A DNA stretch of 64,000 nt from Streptomyces sp. GESEQ-4 (GTDB lineage Bacteria > Actinomycetota > Actinomycetes > Streptomycetales > Streptomycetaceae). Location of the stretch: NCBI RefSeq assembly GCF_017948455.1, contig NZ_JAFFSU010000029.1, positions 43,842 through 107,841 on the forward strand. The letters are read 5' to 3'. The notes beneath the pieces were generated by a model. That model was not told the origin of the DNA and did no database searches. It was given only the letters and a program-made list of their open reading frames with translations. Positions 16,431 to 24,600 of the stretch are shown here, piece by piece. Made by a program: the position numbers and the translations under genes. Within the stretch, counting starts at the first letter, position 1; every line of letters starts with the position of its first letter.

Positions 16431-17645
16431 ATGAAGCACCGCATCCTCGTCCTCGGCGCCGGCTACGCCGGGGCTTTCGCCGCCGGGAGCCTGGCCCGCC
16501 GCCTCTCGCCCGCCGACACCGAGATCACCGTCGTCAACGCCGAGCCGGTCTTCGTCGAGCGGATGCGCCTGCACCAGCTCGCGGCCGGCCGCCAGCCGGC
16601 GACCGTGCCGCTCGCCGACGTGTTCGCGGGCACCGGGGTACGGCTGCGCGTGGCGCGCGTCAGCGCGGTGGACCCGCAGCGCAGGACCGTCGCCGTGACC
16701 GGCGAGGACGGTGACGGCGAGCTCGGGTACGACACGCTGCTGTACACGCTCGGCAGCCGGGTCGCCGACCACGGTGTCCCCGGGGTGGCCGAGCACGCCT
16801 TCGACGTCGCGGGACGGGCCTCCGCGCTGCGGCTGCGCGCCCGCCTGGACAGCCTGGGCCCCGGCGCCACCGTGCTGGTCGTCGGCGAGGGCCTGACTGG
16901 CATCGAGACCGCCACCGAGATCGCCGAGTCGCGTCCCGGTCTGTGCGTGGCGCTCGCCGCCCGTGGCGAGCTGGGAGCCTGGCTCTGCCCGGGGGCCCGG
17001 CGCCACCTGCGAGAAGCCTTCGACCGCCTGGGCATCACCGTCCACGAGCACACCACCATCGAAGCCGTCCAGGCGCGGTACGCGGTCGGCGGCGACGGCA
17101 CCTCCATCCCGGCCGACGCGACCGTGTGGACGGGCGGGTTCGCCGTCGACCCCATCGCGGCCGCCGCCGGTCTCGAGGTCACCGAGGACGGCCGGATCGT
17201 CGTCGACGACACCATGCGCTCGCTGTCGCACCCGGACATCTACGCCGCGGGCGACAGCGCGTACGCGATCGGCGCGAACGGCCGGCCGCTGCCGATGTCC
17301 TGCGCCTCGGCGGGACACACCAACATGCAGGCGACGGACGCGATCGTGGCACGGCTGACCGGACGCCGGGTCCCCAGCGTCAAGAAGACCTACATCGGCA
17401 ACCACATCAGCCTCGGCTGGCACGACGCGATCTTCCAGATGGTCGACGGCGACGCAGAGGCGAAGTCCTGGTTCGTGGGCGGCCGCAAGGCCGCGCGGCT
17501 GAAGGCGGGCGTCCTCAAGGCCAGCCTGTGGGGCGTCTCGCATCCGACCTTCGGCATGCCCAAGCGCAAGCGCCGCCTGACCGCCGCCACGACGGCCGCC
17601 GCCGCCACGACCGCTGCCGCCGCGCCCGGGAACGCCGCCGCATAA
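16431..17645 (+). CDS. NAD(P)/FAD-dependent oxidoreductase (NDH-2-like fold)
   Basis: A 404-residue pyridine-nucleotide disulfide oxidoreductase-type flavoprotein. FAD site GAGYAGAFAAG (residues ~9-19), NAD(P) site VVGEGLTGIETATE (~145), and the second FAD motif HPDIYAAGDSA (~268). No CxxxxC redox pair is visible. Family role: electron transfer from NAD(P)H to a quinone or other acceptor. It is 10 bp from an ECF41 sigma gene. ECF41 sigma factors are typically linked to an oxidoreductase, carboxymuconolactone decarboxylase or epimerase gene, so this is the expected partner and target. The Ala/Thr-rich tail is variable. Confidence 0.88.
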   Translation: MKHRILVLGAGYAGAFAAGSLARRLSPADTEITVVNAEPVFVERMRLHQLAAGRQPATVPLADVFAGTGVRLRVARVSAVDPQRRTVAVTGEDGDGELGYDTLLYTLGSRVADHGVPGVAEHAFDVAGRASALRLRARLDSLGPGATVLVVGEGLTGIETATEIAESRPGLCVALAARGELGAWLCPGARRHLREAFDRLGITVHEHTTIEAVQARYAVGGDGTSIPADATVWTGGFAVDPIAAAAGLEVTEDGRIVVDDTMRSLSHPDIYAAGDSAYAIGANGRPLPMSCASAGHTNMQATDAIVARLTGRRVPSVKKTYIGNHISLGWHDAIFQMVDGDAEAKSWFVGGRKAARLKAGVLKASLWGVSHPTFGMPKRKRRLTAATTAAAATTAAAAPGNAAA

Positions 17646-17655
17646 GGCCGCCTGC

Positions 17656-17999
17656 ATGGACAGCGCCGTCGCTGACCGCTTCGAGGCCGGCCGGGCGCGG
17701 CCGGCCTCGCTCGCGTACCGTCTGCTCGGCTCGGCGGCCGACGCCGAGGACATCGTGCAGGACGCGTACCTGCGCCGGCACGCCGCCGACCGGGAACGGA
17801 TCGAGGTGCCTCAAGCGTGGCTGACCAAAGTCGTCACCAACCTGTGCCTGGACCGGCTCCGCTCGGCGCCGGTGCGCCGGGAACGCGCGGCCGGCGTCTG
17901 GATGCCCGAGCCGCTTCTCGACGGCGATCCGATGCTCGGCCCCCCGTTCCACCGGGGAGAGCCGCTCCATCAGGGTCTGCGCGAGGCGTTCTCCTACCG
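17656..17999 (+). pseudogene. ECF41 sigma factor, 5' part (split by IS607 element)
   Basis: Codons 1-114 of an ECF41 (SigJ-like) sigma factor: region 2 is LAYRLLGSAADAEDIVQDAYLR and the linker has WMPEP, a variant of the family WLPEP motif. The frame reads LREAFSY and enters the insertion at base 18000, ending with foreign codons at 18030. Joining 17999 to 20280 restores AFSY-REIAQILDIS. There is a second lesion: about 18 residues (the LLERLSPxERAVFV helix that begins region 4 in the intact paralogue at 23677) are missing before LREAFSY. Confidence 0.85.
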
Positions 18000-18009
18000 T
18001 TCCTCATCA

Positions 18010-18046
18010 GTGAGCAGGAGTGGGTCTTAGATCCATTCCTGCTCAC
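18010..18046. repeat. Terminal hairpin of the IS607 element
   Basis: GTGAGCAGGA (18010-18019) and TCCTGCTCAC (18037-18046) form a perfect 10-bp inverted repeat around the tnpB stop (18027), 10 bases inside the element end. In TnpB transposons the guide (omega/reRNA) RNA overlaps the tnpB 3' end and runs to the element end. This hairpin is a candidate part of that RNA or a transcription stop. Confidence 0.5.
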
Positions 18047-19631
18047 TGCGGACGCCCCGAACGGTGTTGGGTGTCCTGGTTGCCCGCGTACTCGCCGCGT
18101 CCGGCGGCACGGATCGTGTCCGTGGTCCGGGGATGCGGGGGCGGGGTCCCTCACGCCCGGGGACACGCCGGTCGGCCTGGACGGTCCGATGCCCGTACAC
18201 ATCGCTCTGGTGTGCACGGGGCGGTGTCGTCCGTCGCCGGATCGGGTGTCCCTGAGCGCGTCGTCCGATCGCGATGCTGGCCGCATCGTGCCGGGTGGTC
18301 TTACGGGTGGGGCCGGTCATCGGCTTTTGCCAGTGCTGGGCGCCCCACTTGCTGGTGTAGGCCGGGTCCACGGCGATGATCGCGATACCTGTGGCGTCGG
18401 CCATGGAGGTCAGCCGGGCGCGGAGCTTGCCGGTCGGCATGCCGGAGATGAGATGCCGGAATCGGCGCTTGCGTCCGTGCTTCTCTCTGGTTTTCTCGGC
18501 CTGGAAGTCGAGGTCTTCGACCGCGATGGCTTTGACGCCGCAGGTTTTGGCCCAGTTCAGCAGCCGCGTGAGGGCGTGCCGGACCTGGGCGTCGCGGTGC
18601 TGCGCGCTACCCGTGAGGTCGAACAAGAACCGGCGCGGCTTCCCGGTCGGGTTGCCGTGGGCGTCGAGGCGCCAGGCCGCGAGGTGATTGGCGTTCATGT
18701 CGACGCCGATCACACCGTGTGCGAGGGCGGCGGTCATCGGAATGGTCCGGGAGACCGGGATCTGCCAGGAGGCCGTCACATACCAGCGGCCCCGTCCCGT
18801 GTCGTAGTGGATGCGGTAGGCCACGGCCCGGTTCGCCTCCGCCCGGTCCGCCCACTCCTGTCCCCGGTGAGGGAACCGCACCTGCGCGGCGAGTACGTAC
18901 CGGCCGTGCTTGGCGTTCGCCAGGTCTGCGAGCGGAGCCGGGAGCTTGATCGACACTCCGCCCTCGGGCGTGATGCGAATCGTCTCGTTGCCGAACCTCT
19001 TCCCCGACTCGCCGTCCGCCTGGAGGAACCAGCGCCCGGCTTCCCACCGCTCACGCCAATCGGCCTCGGTGAGCGGCGCCTTGTCGAGGTGGTGACGGGC
19101 GCCCAGCAAATGCTTACCGCCCCGCACAACATGCACCCGGCCCGCTTCCCGGTCGGCCCGGACCTGCTCGAACCGGTCCTCCAGCACATGCAGGCGGCGT
19201 GCTTTGTTAAACCACTCGTGCGCGGAGCGGTAGCCTCCCGGAGCCCGCTTGGTGCCCTTCTGACCGACCGGCAGCGACAGCCGGTGCCGGATCGTCGTGA
19301 TACCCGCTTCGAGGGACTGCACGTGCGCGGCCTGGCCGCGCCGGGCGAGCGCCCACTGGTCATGCGTGGCCCTCGTGATCGACCCGGCCCACCTGGACGA
19401 CGACTGGGCCGTCAGGTCCCCCTTGCGAGCCGCCCATGACTCGGTGGAGTGCTCCAATCCGTCAGCGCAACGCGCTTTGAGGTCCTTCGAGGCGAGCGAG
19501 CCCAAGTGCGCACCCACCCAGCGCAAAACCGTCTCGTCCTCAGGCGTGAGGTCCTTGAGCCGGGTACGTACCGCCACACCGGAGGGGCCGGGAGCGACGA
19601 ACGGCGCGGCGATCCGGCGGAGGTCAGCCAT
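18027..19631 (-). CDS. tnpB: TnpB-type accessory nuclease of the IS607 element
   Basis: A 534-residue TnpB-related protein. Candidate RuvC acidic residues are in IGVDMNANHLAAW (Asp), AIAVEDLDFQ (Glu) and RHDAASIAIGRR (Asp). The zinc-finger Cys pairs of canonical TnpB (CxxC...CxxC) are absent: the region reads AYTSKWGAQHW. TnpB proteins are RNA-guided DNA nucleases that help transposon retention; whether this Cys-less branch keeps activity is open. The start overlaps the tnpA stop by 8 bp. The C-terminus is Arg/Pro-rich. It is longer than the usual ~400 residues because of an N-terminal extension. Confidence 0.85.
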   Translation of the reverse strand: MADLRRIAAPFVAPGPSGVAVRTRLKDLTPEDETVLRWVGAHLGSLASKDLKARCADGLEHSTESWAARKGDLTAQSSSRWAGSITRATHDQWALARRGQAAHVQSLEAGITTIRHRLSLPVGQKGTKRAPGGYRSAHEWFNKARRLHVLEDRFEQVRADREAGRVHVVRGGKHLLGARHHLDKAPLTEADWRERWEAGRWFLQADGESGKRFGNETIRITPEGGVSIKLPAPLADLANAKHGRYVLAAQVRFPHRGQEWADRAEANRAVAYRIHYDTGRGRWYVTASWQIPVSRTIPMTAALAHGVIGVDMNANHLAAWRLDAHGNPTGKPRRFLFDLTGSAQHRDAQVRHALTRLLNWAKTCGVKAIAVEDLDFQAEKTREKHGRKRRFRHLISGMPTGKLRARLTSMADATGIAIIAVDPAYTSKWGAQHWQKPMTGPTRKTTRHDAASIAIGRRAQGHPIRRRTTPPRAHQSDVYGHRTVQADRRVPGREGPRPRIPGPRTRSVPPDAASTRATRTPNTVRGVRSEQEWI

Positions 19632-20223
19632 GTGCGGCGGCTTCCAGTGCCTTGCGGGCGCGGTTCTTCGCCGACCTGCGCCCGTACAGGCGGGCGCACA
19701 ACGACGTCAGCACCTCCACCATGTCCGGCACCAGGTCGTCTTCGACCTCGCCGTCGTCCAGCACCAGCAGGCGACGGCCCGTCGCGGACAAGGCGGCCTC
19801 GACAAGCTCGACGTTCATCCGGCCGAGCCGGTCCTTGTGCTCCACCACCACGCAGGTCACGTTCGGGTCGGCCAGCAGACGCCGGGCCCTGGAACGGCAG
19901 CCGTTCATCCCGGAAGCGACCTCCGCCTCCACACGGACGACCCGGTGACCGGCCTTCACCGCCCACGCCGACAATCGTGCGACCTGGTGTTCCAGATCGC
20001 TCTTCTGATCGTGCGAGGACACGCGGGCATACAGGCCCACACCGCCGATGGCCTCAGGCGTGGTGTTCGCGTCGATGTTCACCAGGATCGTGCGTGGCCC
20101 GACCCGCTGAGCCGGTACCGGCAACGTCCCCTCACGGAACCAGCGATACGCGGTCTGCGGATGCACGCCCTGCGTCTTCGCCCATTCCGTCAGATTCACG
20201 CTCTGACAACGACACTCACTCAT
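19624..20223 (-). CDS. tnpA: IS607-type serine recombinase (TnpA)
   Basis: A 199-residue transposase. A MerR-like helix-turn-helix is at residues ~10-45 (NLTEWAKTQGVHPQTAYRWFREGTLP); the serine resolvase catalytic domain follows with nucleophile Ser in LYARVSSHDQ, and EHKDRLGR. Reaction: cut and paste through a phosphoserine intermediate without target duplication. It is upstream of and overlapping with tnpB, the standard IS607 order. Confidence 0.93.
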   Translation of the reverse strand: MSECRCQSVNLTEWAKTQGVHPQTAYRWFREGTLPVPAQRVGPRTILVNIDANTTPEAIGGVGLYARVSSHDQKSDLEHQVARLSAWAVKAGHRVVRVEAEVASGMNGCRSRARRLLADPNVTCVVVEHKDRLGRMNVELVEAALSATGRRLLVLDDGEVEDDLVPDMVEVLTSLCARLYGRRSAKNRARKALEAAAHG

Positions 20224-20279
20224 ACATGGTTACGCTCACTTACCCGACATCGAGGACCAGCAGGTGGAGACCCCCACTG

Positions 20280-20811
20280 CGAGATCGCCCAGATCCTCGA
20301 CATCTCGCAGTCCGCGAGCCAGCAGTACGTCCACCGGGCCCGGCGCCGGATCGCCGCCGCGCGCCGCGGCGGCGGTGAGGTGGACCCGGCGTCCGCGCGC
20401 AAGGTCCTCGAGGAGTTCCTTGCCGCCGCGTCCTCGGGGCGTGCCGAACGTCTGGTGGCGCTCCTCACCGACGACGCGACCGCCCTCTCCGACGGCGCGG
20501 GCCTGTCCAGGACGCTGTGGCGCTACGAGAGCCCCGCGCGGGTCGCCACCGTGATGCGGTCCGCCTTCAGGCCCACTCCCGCGAAGCGGCGCCTGGCCGG
20601 CGGCTCGCCCGCGATCCACCTCGGGCAGGTCAACGGCTGGCCCGCCGTGCTCGTCGTGCTCGGCGACCGGATCGTGGGCGCCACGGCGTTCGAGATCAGC
20701 GACGGCAAGGTGGCGGCGCTGCACGGCTTCGCCGCCACGCAGCGGCTCGCCCGCCTCACCGGGATGTGGCGGCAGCACGAGGCAGACCCGGCGGCCGTCG
20801 GCCAGTGGTGA
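20280..20811 (+). pseudogene. ECF41 sigma factor, 3' part
   Basis: Continues the sigma frame after the insertion: EIAQILDISQSASQQYVHRARRRI is the region 4 recognition helix, followed by a SnoaL/NTF2-like extension that in ECF41 proteins controls activity without an anti-sigma factor. The family motif DGGGK is degraded (SDGAGL) and NPDKL is missing at the end. There is no start codon of its own with a ribosome-binding site. Excision of the IS would give a ~291-residue protein still lacking the start of region 4. Confidence 0.85.
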
Positions 20812-21459
20812 GAGGGGTCCCGGCCGCCTCTGCGCAGGCGCAGAGGCGCCTCTGTGCGCAGGCGTTGGGGCCGTGGCCGGCTGCGTGCTCGATGATCCGG
20901 CCGGGCGCGGCCGGGCCGGGATCGACGCGGTCCGGGGCACGTGGATGTTTCCCGAGGCCGTTTCATGGCGGTTCGCCCGGGGGCGAGCGCGTGCTGCCAC
21001 GGCACGGCCGGGCGTGGTGGAGACGAACGCCTTGGCACGGGCAGCCGGATGCCCAGGACATCGCTGCGGCGGCGTGCGCTTGAGTTCCGCTCCTACGGAG
21101 CTCGAGGTTCCGTAGACGCTGCGGGACGTGGTGGGGTGCCGCCCCTAGGTTGGTTCTGCCTGGTGTTGCGTCCGCTCGCCTCCGCACCCCCTCCGGGAGA
21201 CGGGCGGGCGCCGTTTTCTGCCCGTGCCGGCTTCCTGCCCCCGCCCTCCCGCCCGCTGTACGCCGGCCGCCGGCCGGCACACAGCCGGCGGGAGGCCCAG
21301 GGGGAGTGGTGGCCGGGGCGGGATACCCCGCAGCCGGCCGGACAGGCCGTGGCGCGGGGACGGGACGACCGGGGGGCGGGGCAGCCTGCACGGCGGAGGA
21401 AAGCACGGCCGGGACATACAGGGTCCGCCCAGGCGGCCTGGATTCAAGGAGGGGCGTGG
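20812..21459. other. 648-bp non-coding stretch with promoter copy 2
   Basis: No supported gene. It holds GCTCGAGGTTCCGTAG at 21100-21115 and, 29 bases after TTCCG, CCCCTAGGT at 21142-21150. This is the same arrangement as before the flavin oxidase and the sigma gene at 25457. Around the box, CTACGGA (21093-21099) and TCCGTAG (21109-21115) form an interrupted palindrome. The leader to the next start is about 300 nt. Confidence 0.6.
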
Positions 21460-22206
21460 GTGAGCCGGAACGAGGAGTTCAAGGAGCTGCGGCCCCTGCT
21501 GTTCTCGATCGCCCACCGGATCCTGGGCAGCCGGCCCGCGGCCGAGGACGCGGTGCACGAGGCCTGGCTGCGCTACGAGGCCGCCCTCACGCTGCCCATG
21601 CCGGGCAGGGCGTTCCTGCCGGCCACCGTGACCCGGATCTCGGTCGGCTTGCGGCGTTCGGCCCGCGTCCAGCGGGACAAGCCCGCCGGGCCGTGGTCTT
21701 CCGAGCCGCTGATGAGCGACGCCGGCCAGGACCGGGAGCAGCCGGTGGAGCCTGCCGAGTCGTTGTCGACGGCGGCCGTGCTGCTGCTGGAGCGTCTGTC
21801 CCCGCTCGAGCGCGCGGTTTTCGTGCTGCGGGAGGTCTTCGGGTGCGGCCTGTCGCAGATCGCATCGGCCGTGGGGTCCTCCGAGGCGGCCTGTGACCAG
21901 CTCGCCGCCGCTGTGTCGCAAGCGGACCACGGAGGCATGGCTCTGCGCTGGCCGAGGCTCATCGTCGGCGCGGAGCATGTGGCCCGGGTGCTGGCCGCGA
22001 TGGTCCCCGCGCTGGTCCGCATCGGCGTCACCATGGAGCCGCAGCAGGTGCACCACGGCCCCGGCGCAGTCTTCCGCGACCGCCACGGCACGATCCTCAG
22101 CGCCCTGGCGTTCGACATCCTCGACGGCCAGATCCAGACCATCCGCTGGGTGATCCACCCCAGTGCTTCCCGCGGTCCGGCAGCACACGCCCCCGGCGCC
22201 ACCTGA
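21460..22206 (+). CDS. Shortened ECF41-like sigma factor A
   Basis: A 248-residue protein, GTG start with AAGGAGGGG 5 bases upstream. Region 2 (LLFSIAHRILGSRPAAEDAVHEAWLRYEA) and the start of region 4 (LLLERLSPLERAVFVLREVFGCGLSQIASAVGSSEAACDQL) are present. Compared with the 307-residue paralogue at 23677, about 45 residues after the recognition helix are missing, including the basic RARR tail and DGGGK. The WLPEP linker reads WSSEP. The later NTF2-like part (GAEHVARVLAAMVPALVRIGVT to the end) is kept. DNA binding and autocontrol may be altered. It shares the deletion and the promoter box with the gene at 25457. Confidence 0.8.
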   Translation: MSRNEEFKELRPLLFSIAHRILGSRPAAEDAVHEAWLRYEAALTLPMPGRAFLPATVTRISVGLRRSARVQRDKPAGPWSSEPLMSDAGQDREQPVEPAESLSTAAVLLLERLSPLERAVFVLREVFGCGLSQIASAVGSSEAACDQLAAAVSQADHGGMALRWPRLIVGAEHVARVLAAMVPALVRIGVTMEPQQVHHGPGAVFRDRHGTILSALAFDILDGQIQTIRWVIHPSASRGPAAHAPGAT

Positions 22207-22262
22207 CCCCGCGCTGAGGGCCCCGGATCCTGCCGCATCAACGACGAGGAAGACGAGGCAGC

Positions 22263-22676
22263 ATGACGAGCAGTGCCCCTGCGGCCAAGAGCTGCGCCCG
22301 CCGGCGACAGGCCCACCCGGCCGCCCACGCGCAGACGGCGATCAGCCGGCTCCGCCGTCAACACCGCCGGCCGCGCGTCGAGGCGATCGCCGCACGGGCT
22401 GCGGGCACCGCGGTCCTGTGCGTGGACAGCGGCCCGCGCGCACGGGTGACGGACGCCGGCCGCCGTTGCCGCCGTCACGGCGGTCAAGAGCAGCGGCACG
22501 TCCTGCTCGAAGCGACGGGGCGCGAGCAAAAGGCCGGGCAGGAAGCCAGGGGCACCCGGCACGGCCTCGAGCAGCGGCCCAGGACAGCCCGCCGTGGCCT
22601 TCGGTGTGCGGGCGAGCGCATCACCGGCTGCGGGGCCGTGTTCCGAGCCCGGCCGGCCCCGCACCGCGCGGCATGA
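22263..22676 (+). CDS. Hypothetical Arg-rich small protein
   Basis: 137 codons, not recognised. Third positions are GC-rich, and the stop overlaps the response-regulator start as ATGA, which suggests translational coupling. A weak purine stretch precedes ATG 22263. Composition is very rich in Arg, Ala and Gly with no membrane segment, so it may be a spurious ORF. No histidine kinase is present where one would be expected. Confidence 0.3.
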   Translation: MTSSAPAAKSCARRRQAHPAAHAQTAISRLRRQHRRPRVEAIAARAAGTAVLCVDSGPRARVTDAGRRCRRHGGQEQRHVLLEATGREQKAGQEARGTRHGLEQRPRTARRGLRCAGERITGCGAVFRARPAPHRAA

Positions 22677-23335
22677 TCCGCATCCTGCTCGCCGACGGTC
22701 AGCCGCTGCTGCGCAGCGGACTGGGCGCGCTCCTGGACGCCGAGGACGACATCGAGGTGGTGGCCGAGGCCGCCCACGGGCAGCAGACCCTGGAACTCGC
22801 ACGCAAGCACCTGCCCGACATCGTCCTCACCGACATCCAGATGCCCGTCCTCGACGGCATCGAGGCGACCCGCCGCATCGCCGCCGACCCGGCCCTGGCC
22901 CGGGTCCGTGTCGTCATCCTGACCAGCTACGGCCCCGACGACGACGTCTTCGACGCGCTGAGCGCCGGCGCCGCCGGATTCCTCGTCAAGGACATCGCGC
23001 CCGACGACCTCGTGCACGCCGTACGCGTCATCGCGCGCGGCGACGCCCTGCTCGCCCCCTGCGTCACCCGCACCGTGCTCAGCCGGCTCTTCGCCCAGCC
23101 GCACCGCATCCCCGCCGCGGCCGGCCTGGCAGAGCTGACCGGGCGGGAACGCGAGGCCGTCACCTTGGTCGCGCAGGGGCTTTCCACCCGCCAGATCGCC
23201 GACCGTATGGTGATCAGCCCGCTGACCGCGAAGTCCTATATCGAGCGGGCCAAGTCCAAACTCCGCGCCCGCGGCCGCACCCAACTCGTGGCCCACGCCT
23301 ACGCATCCGGACTGGTCGCCCCCCATGAGCACTGA
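22673..23335 (+). CDS. Orphan NarL/LuxR-type response regulator
   Basis: A 220-residue protein. Receiver domain residues 1-~120: acidic DG near the start, phospho-acceptor Asp in DIVLTDIQMPVLDG, and the conserved Lys in GFLVKDI. The C-terminal LuxR helix-turn-helix is LTGREREAVTLVAQGLSTRQIADRMVISPLTAKSYIERAKSKLRARGR. Family role: phosphorylation-dependent DNA binding. No histidine kinase is nearby. It sits between sigma genes whose promoters share a 16-bp box, so it is one candidate for the binding activator (inference). Confidence 0.92.
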   Translation: MIRILLADGQPLLRSGLGALLDAEDDIEVVAEAAHGQQTLELARKHLPDIVLTDIQMPVLDGIEATRRIAADPALARVRVVILTSYGPDDDVFDALSAGAAGFLVKDIAPDDLVHAVRVIARGDALLAPCVTRTVLSRLFAQPHRIPAAAGLAELTGREREAVTLVAQGLSTRQIADRMVISPLTAKSYIERAKSKLRARGRTQLVAHAYASGLVAPHEH

Positions 23336-23676
23336 CCTGGCACCGAGCCGGCCCGGCAGGCCCGCCCATCGGGCTCACTCAGCCGCCCATCCGTGTGCCG
23401 CAGGCGCGGGGCACGGCGCATACGGTCGCACCCCGTGCACCAGGCGGACCATACGGCCGGGCACGGCAGACGAGCCCCACCACGGTCGCCGCCTCGTGAG
23501 GGCGGCAGACGCCGCCGGGGCCGCGCCGCCCGCGCCGCGCCGTGCGTTCCATGTCCCCCGCCATGTCACCGACGGGGCGGGGGCCTCGTCCCAGATGCCG
23601 ACGGCAGCCGCAAGCGGGGCCTCGGCCGACCCCTGCGCTGCCCGCCGTGGCGGCAGGGCTTGACGGAGGAGCCGGC
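23336..23676. other. 341-bp gap, no gene seen
   Basis: Only shadow reading frames. The RCTCGA/CCTAGG promoter seen before the other sigma genes is not present. GGAGGA at 23665 serves the next gene. Confidence 0.5.
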
Positions 23677-24600
23677 ATGAGGCGGACCAAGGAGTTCGAG
23701 GAACTGCGGCCGCTGCTGTCCTCGATCGCCTACCGGATCCTGGGCAGCGTGAGCGAGGCCGAGGACGCGGTCCAGGAGACCTGGCTGCGCTTCGACGCCT
23801 CCCCGACCCAGCCCCGGTCGGCCAAGGCCTTCCTCTCGGCCACCGTGACCCGGATCTCGATCGACGTCCTGCGCTCGGCGCGCGTGCGACGCGAGCAGTA
23901 CGTCGGGCAGTGGCTGCCCGAACCCCTGCTCACCGACCCCTACGAGGACCCGGCCCGGTCCGCGGAGCTGGCCGACTCGCTGTCGATGGCCGCTCTGCTG
24001 CTGCTGGAACGGCTCAGCCCGCCGGAGCGCGCGGTCTTCGTCCTGCGGGACGTGTTCTCCTTCGGCTTCCCGGAGATCGCCTCCGCACTGGGACGCTCGC
24101 AGTCCGCGTGCCGCCAGCTCGCGGTGCGCGCACGCCGCCACATGGACGCCGGACGCCCGCGTTTCGTGGCCGACCGCCGCCAGCGCGAGGAGCTCGCCGA
24201 GCGGTTCTTCGCCGCTCTGAGGGAAGGCGACGTCGACTGCCTGCTCGACCTGCTCGCCGCCGACATCCAGGTGATCGGGGACGGCGGCGGGAAGGCACCG
24301 CAACTGGCCAGGACCATCGCCGGCGCCGGCAACGCGGCCCGGCTGCTCGCCCTGTTCGTCGACGCGCTCATGCGGGTGGACGTGACGGTGCAGCCGCACG
24401 AGGTGAACGGCCAGCCCGGCGCGATCTTCCGCGACCGGGACGGCAAGGTCCTCACCATCTGGACACTCGACATACGCGACGGGCAGATCCAGACGATCCA
24501 CTCGGTCATCAACCCGGACAAGCTCGCCCACCTGGGCCCGGTCGCGGACGCCTGGGCACTCGACCGCGAAGTACGACAGGCACGCCGCTGCACCAACTGA
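23677..24600 (+). CDS. ECF41 sigma factor (complete)
   Basis: A 307-residue protein with all family hallmarks. Region 2: IAYRILGSVSEAEDAVQETWLRF. Linker WLPEP at ~78. Region 4: LLERLSPPERAVFVLRDVFSFGFPEIASALGRSQSACRQLAVRARRHM. The C-terminal SnoaL-like domain has DGGGK and the terminal NPDKL. In ECF41 proteins this extension acts as a built-in regulator of promoter opening. ATG with GGAGGA upstream. It is the reference for judging the damaged and shortened copies on either side. Target genes are not evident; ECF41 factors often activate their own locus. Confidence 0.92.
   Translation: MRRTKEFEELRPLLSSIAYRILGSVSEAEDAVQETWLRFDASPTQPRSAKAFLSATVTRISIDVLRSARVRREQYVGQWLPEPLLTDPYEDPARSAELADSLSMAALLLLERLSPPERAVFVLRDVFSFGFPEIASALGRSQSACRQLAVRARRHMDAGRPRFVADRRQREELAERFFAALREGDVDCLLDLLAADIQVIGDGGGKAPQLARTIAGAGNAARLLALFVDALMRVDVTVQPHEVNGQPGAIFRDRDGKVLTIWTLDIRDGQIQTIHSVINPDKLAHLGPVADAWALDREVRQARRCTN

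Larger units (their letters stand above)
18000..20279 (-). mobile_element. IS607-family insertion sequence (about 2,280 bp)
   Basis: A complete element with overlapping tnpA (serine recombinase) and tnpB on the - strand, inserted in codon 115 of the sigma gene. The ends were set by restoring the host frame (cg at 17998-17999 joins c at 20280); they are ambiguous by one base because G flanks both sides. No target duplication is seen, as expected for IS607 elements, which move through a circular intermediate with a serine recombinase. Confidence 0.85.

Noticed and set aside
22484..23332. 282-codon - strand ORF at the response regulator
   Set aside because: Opposite to a protein with clear receiver and LuxR domains.
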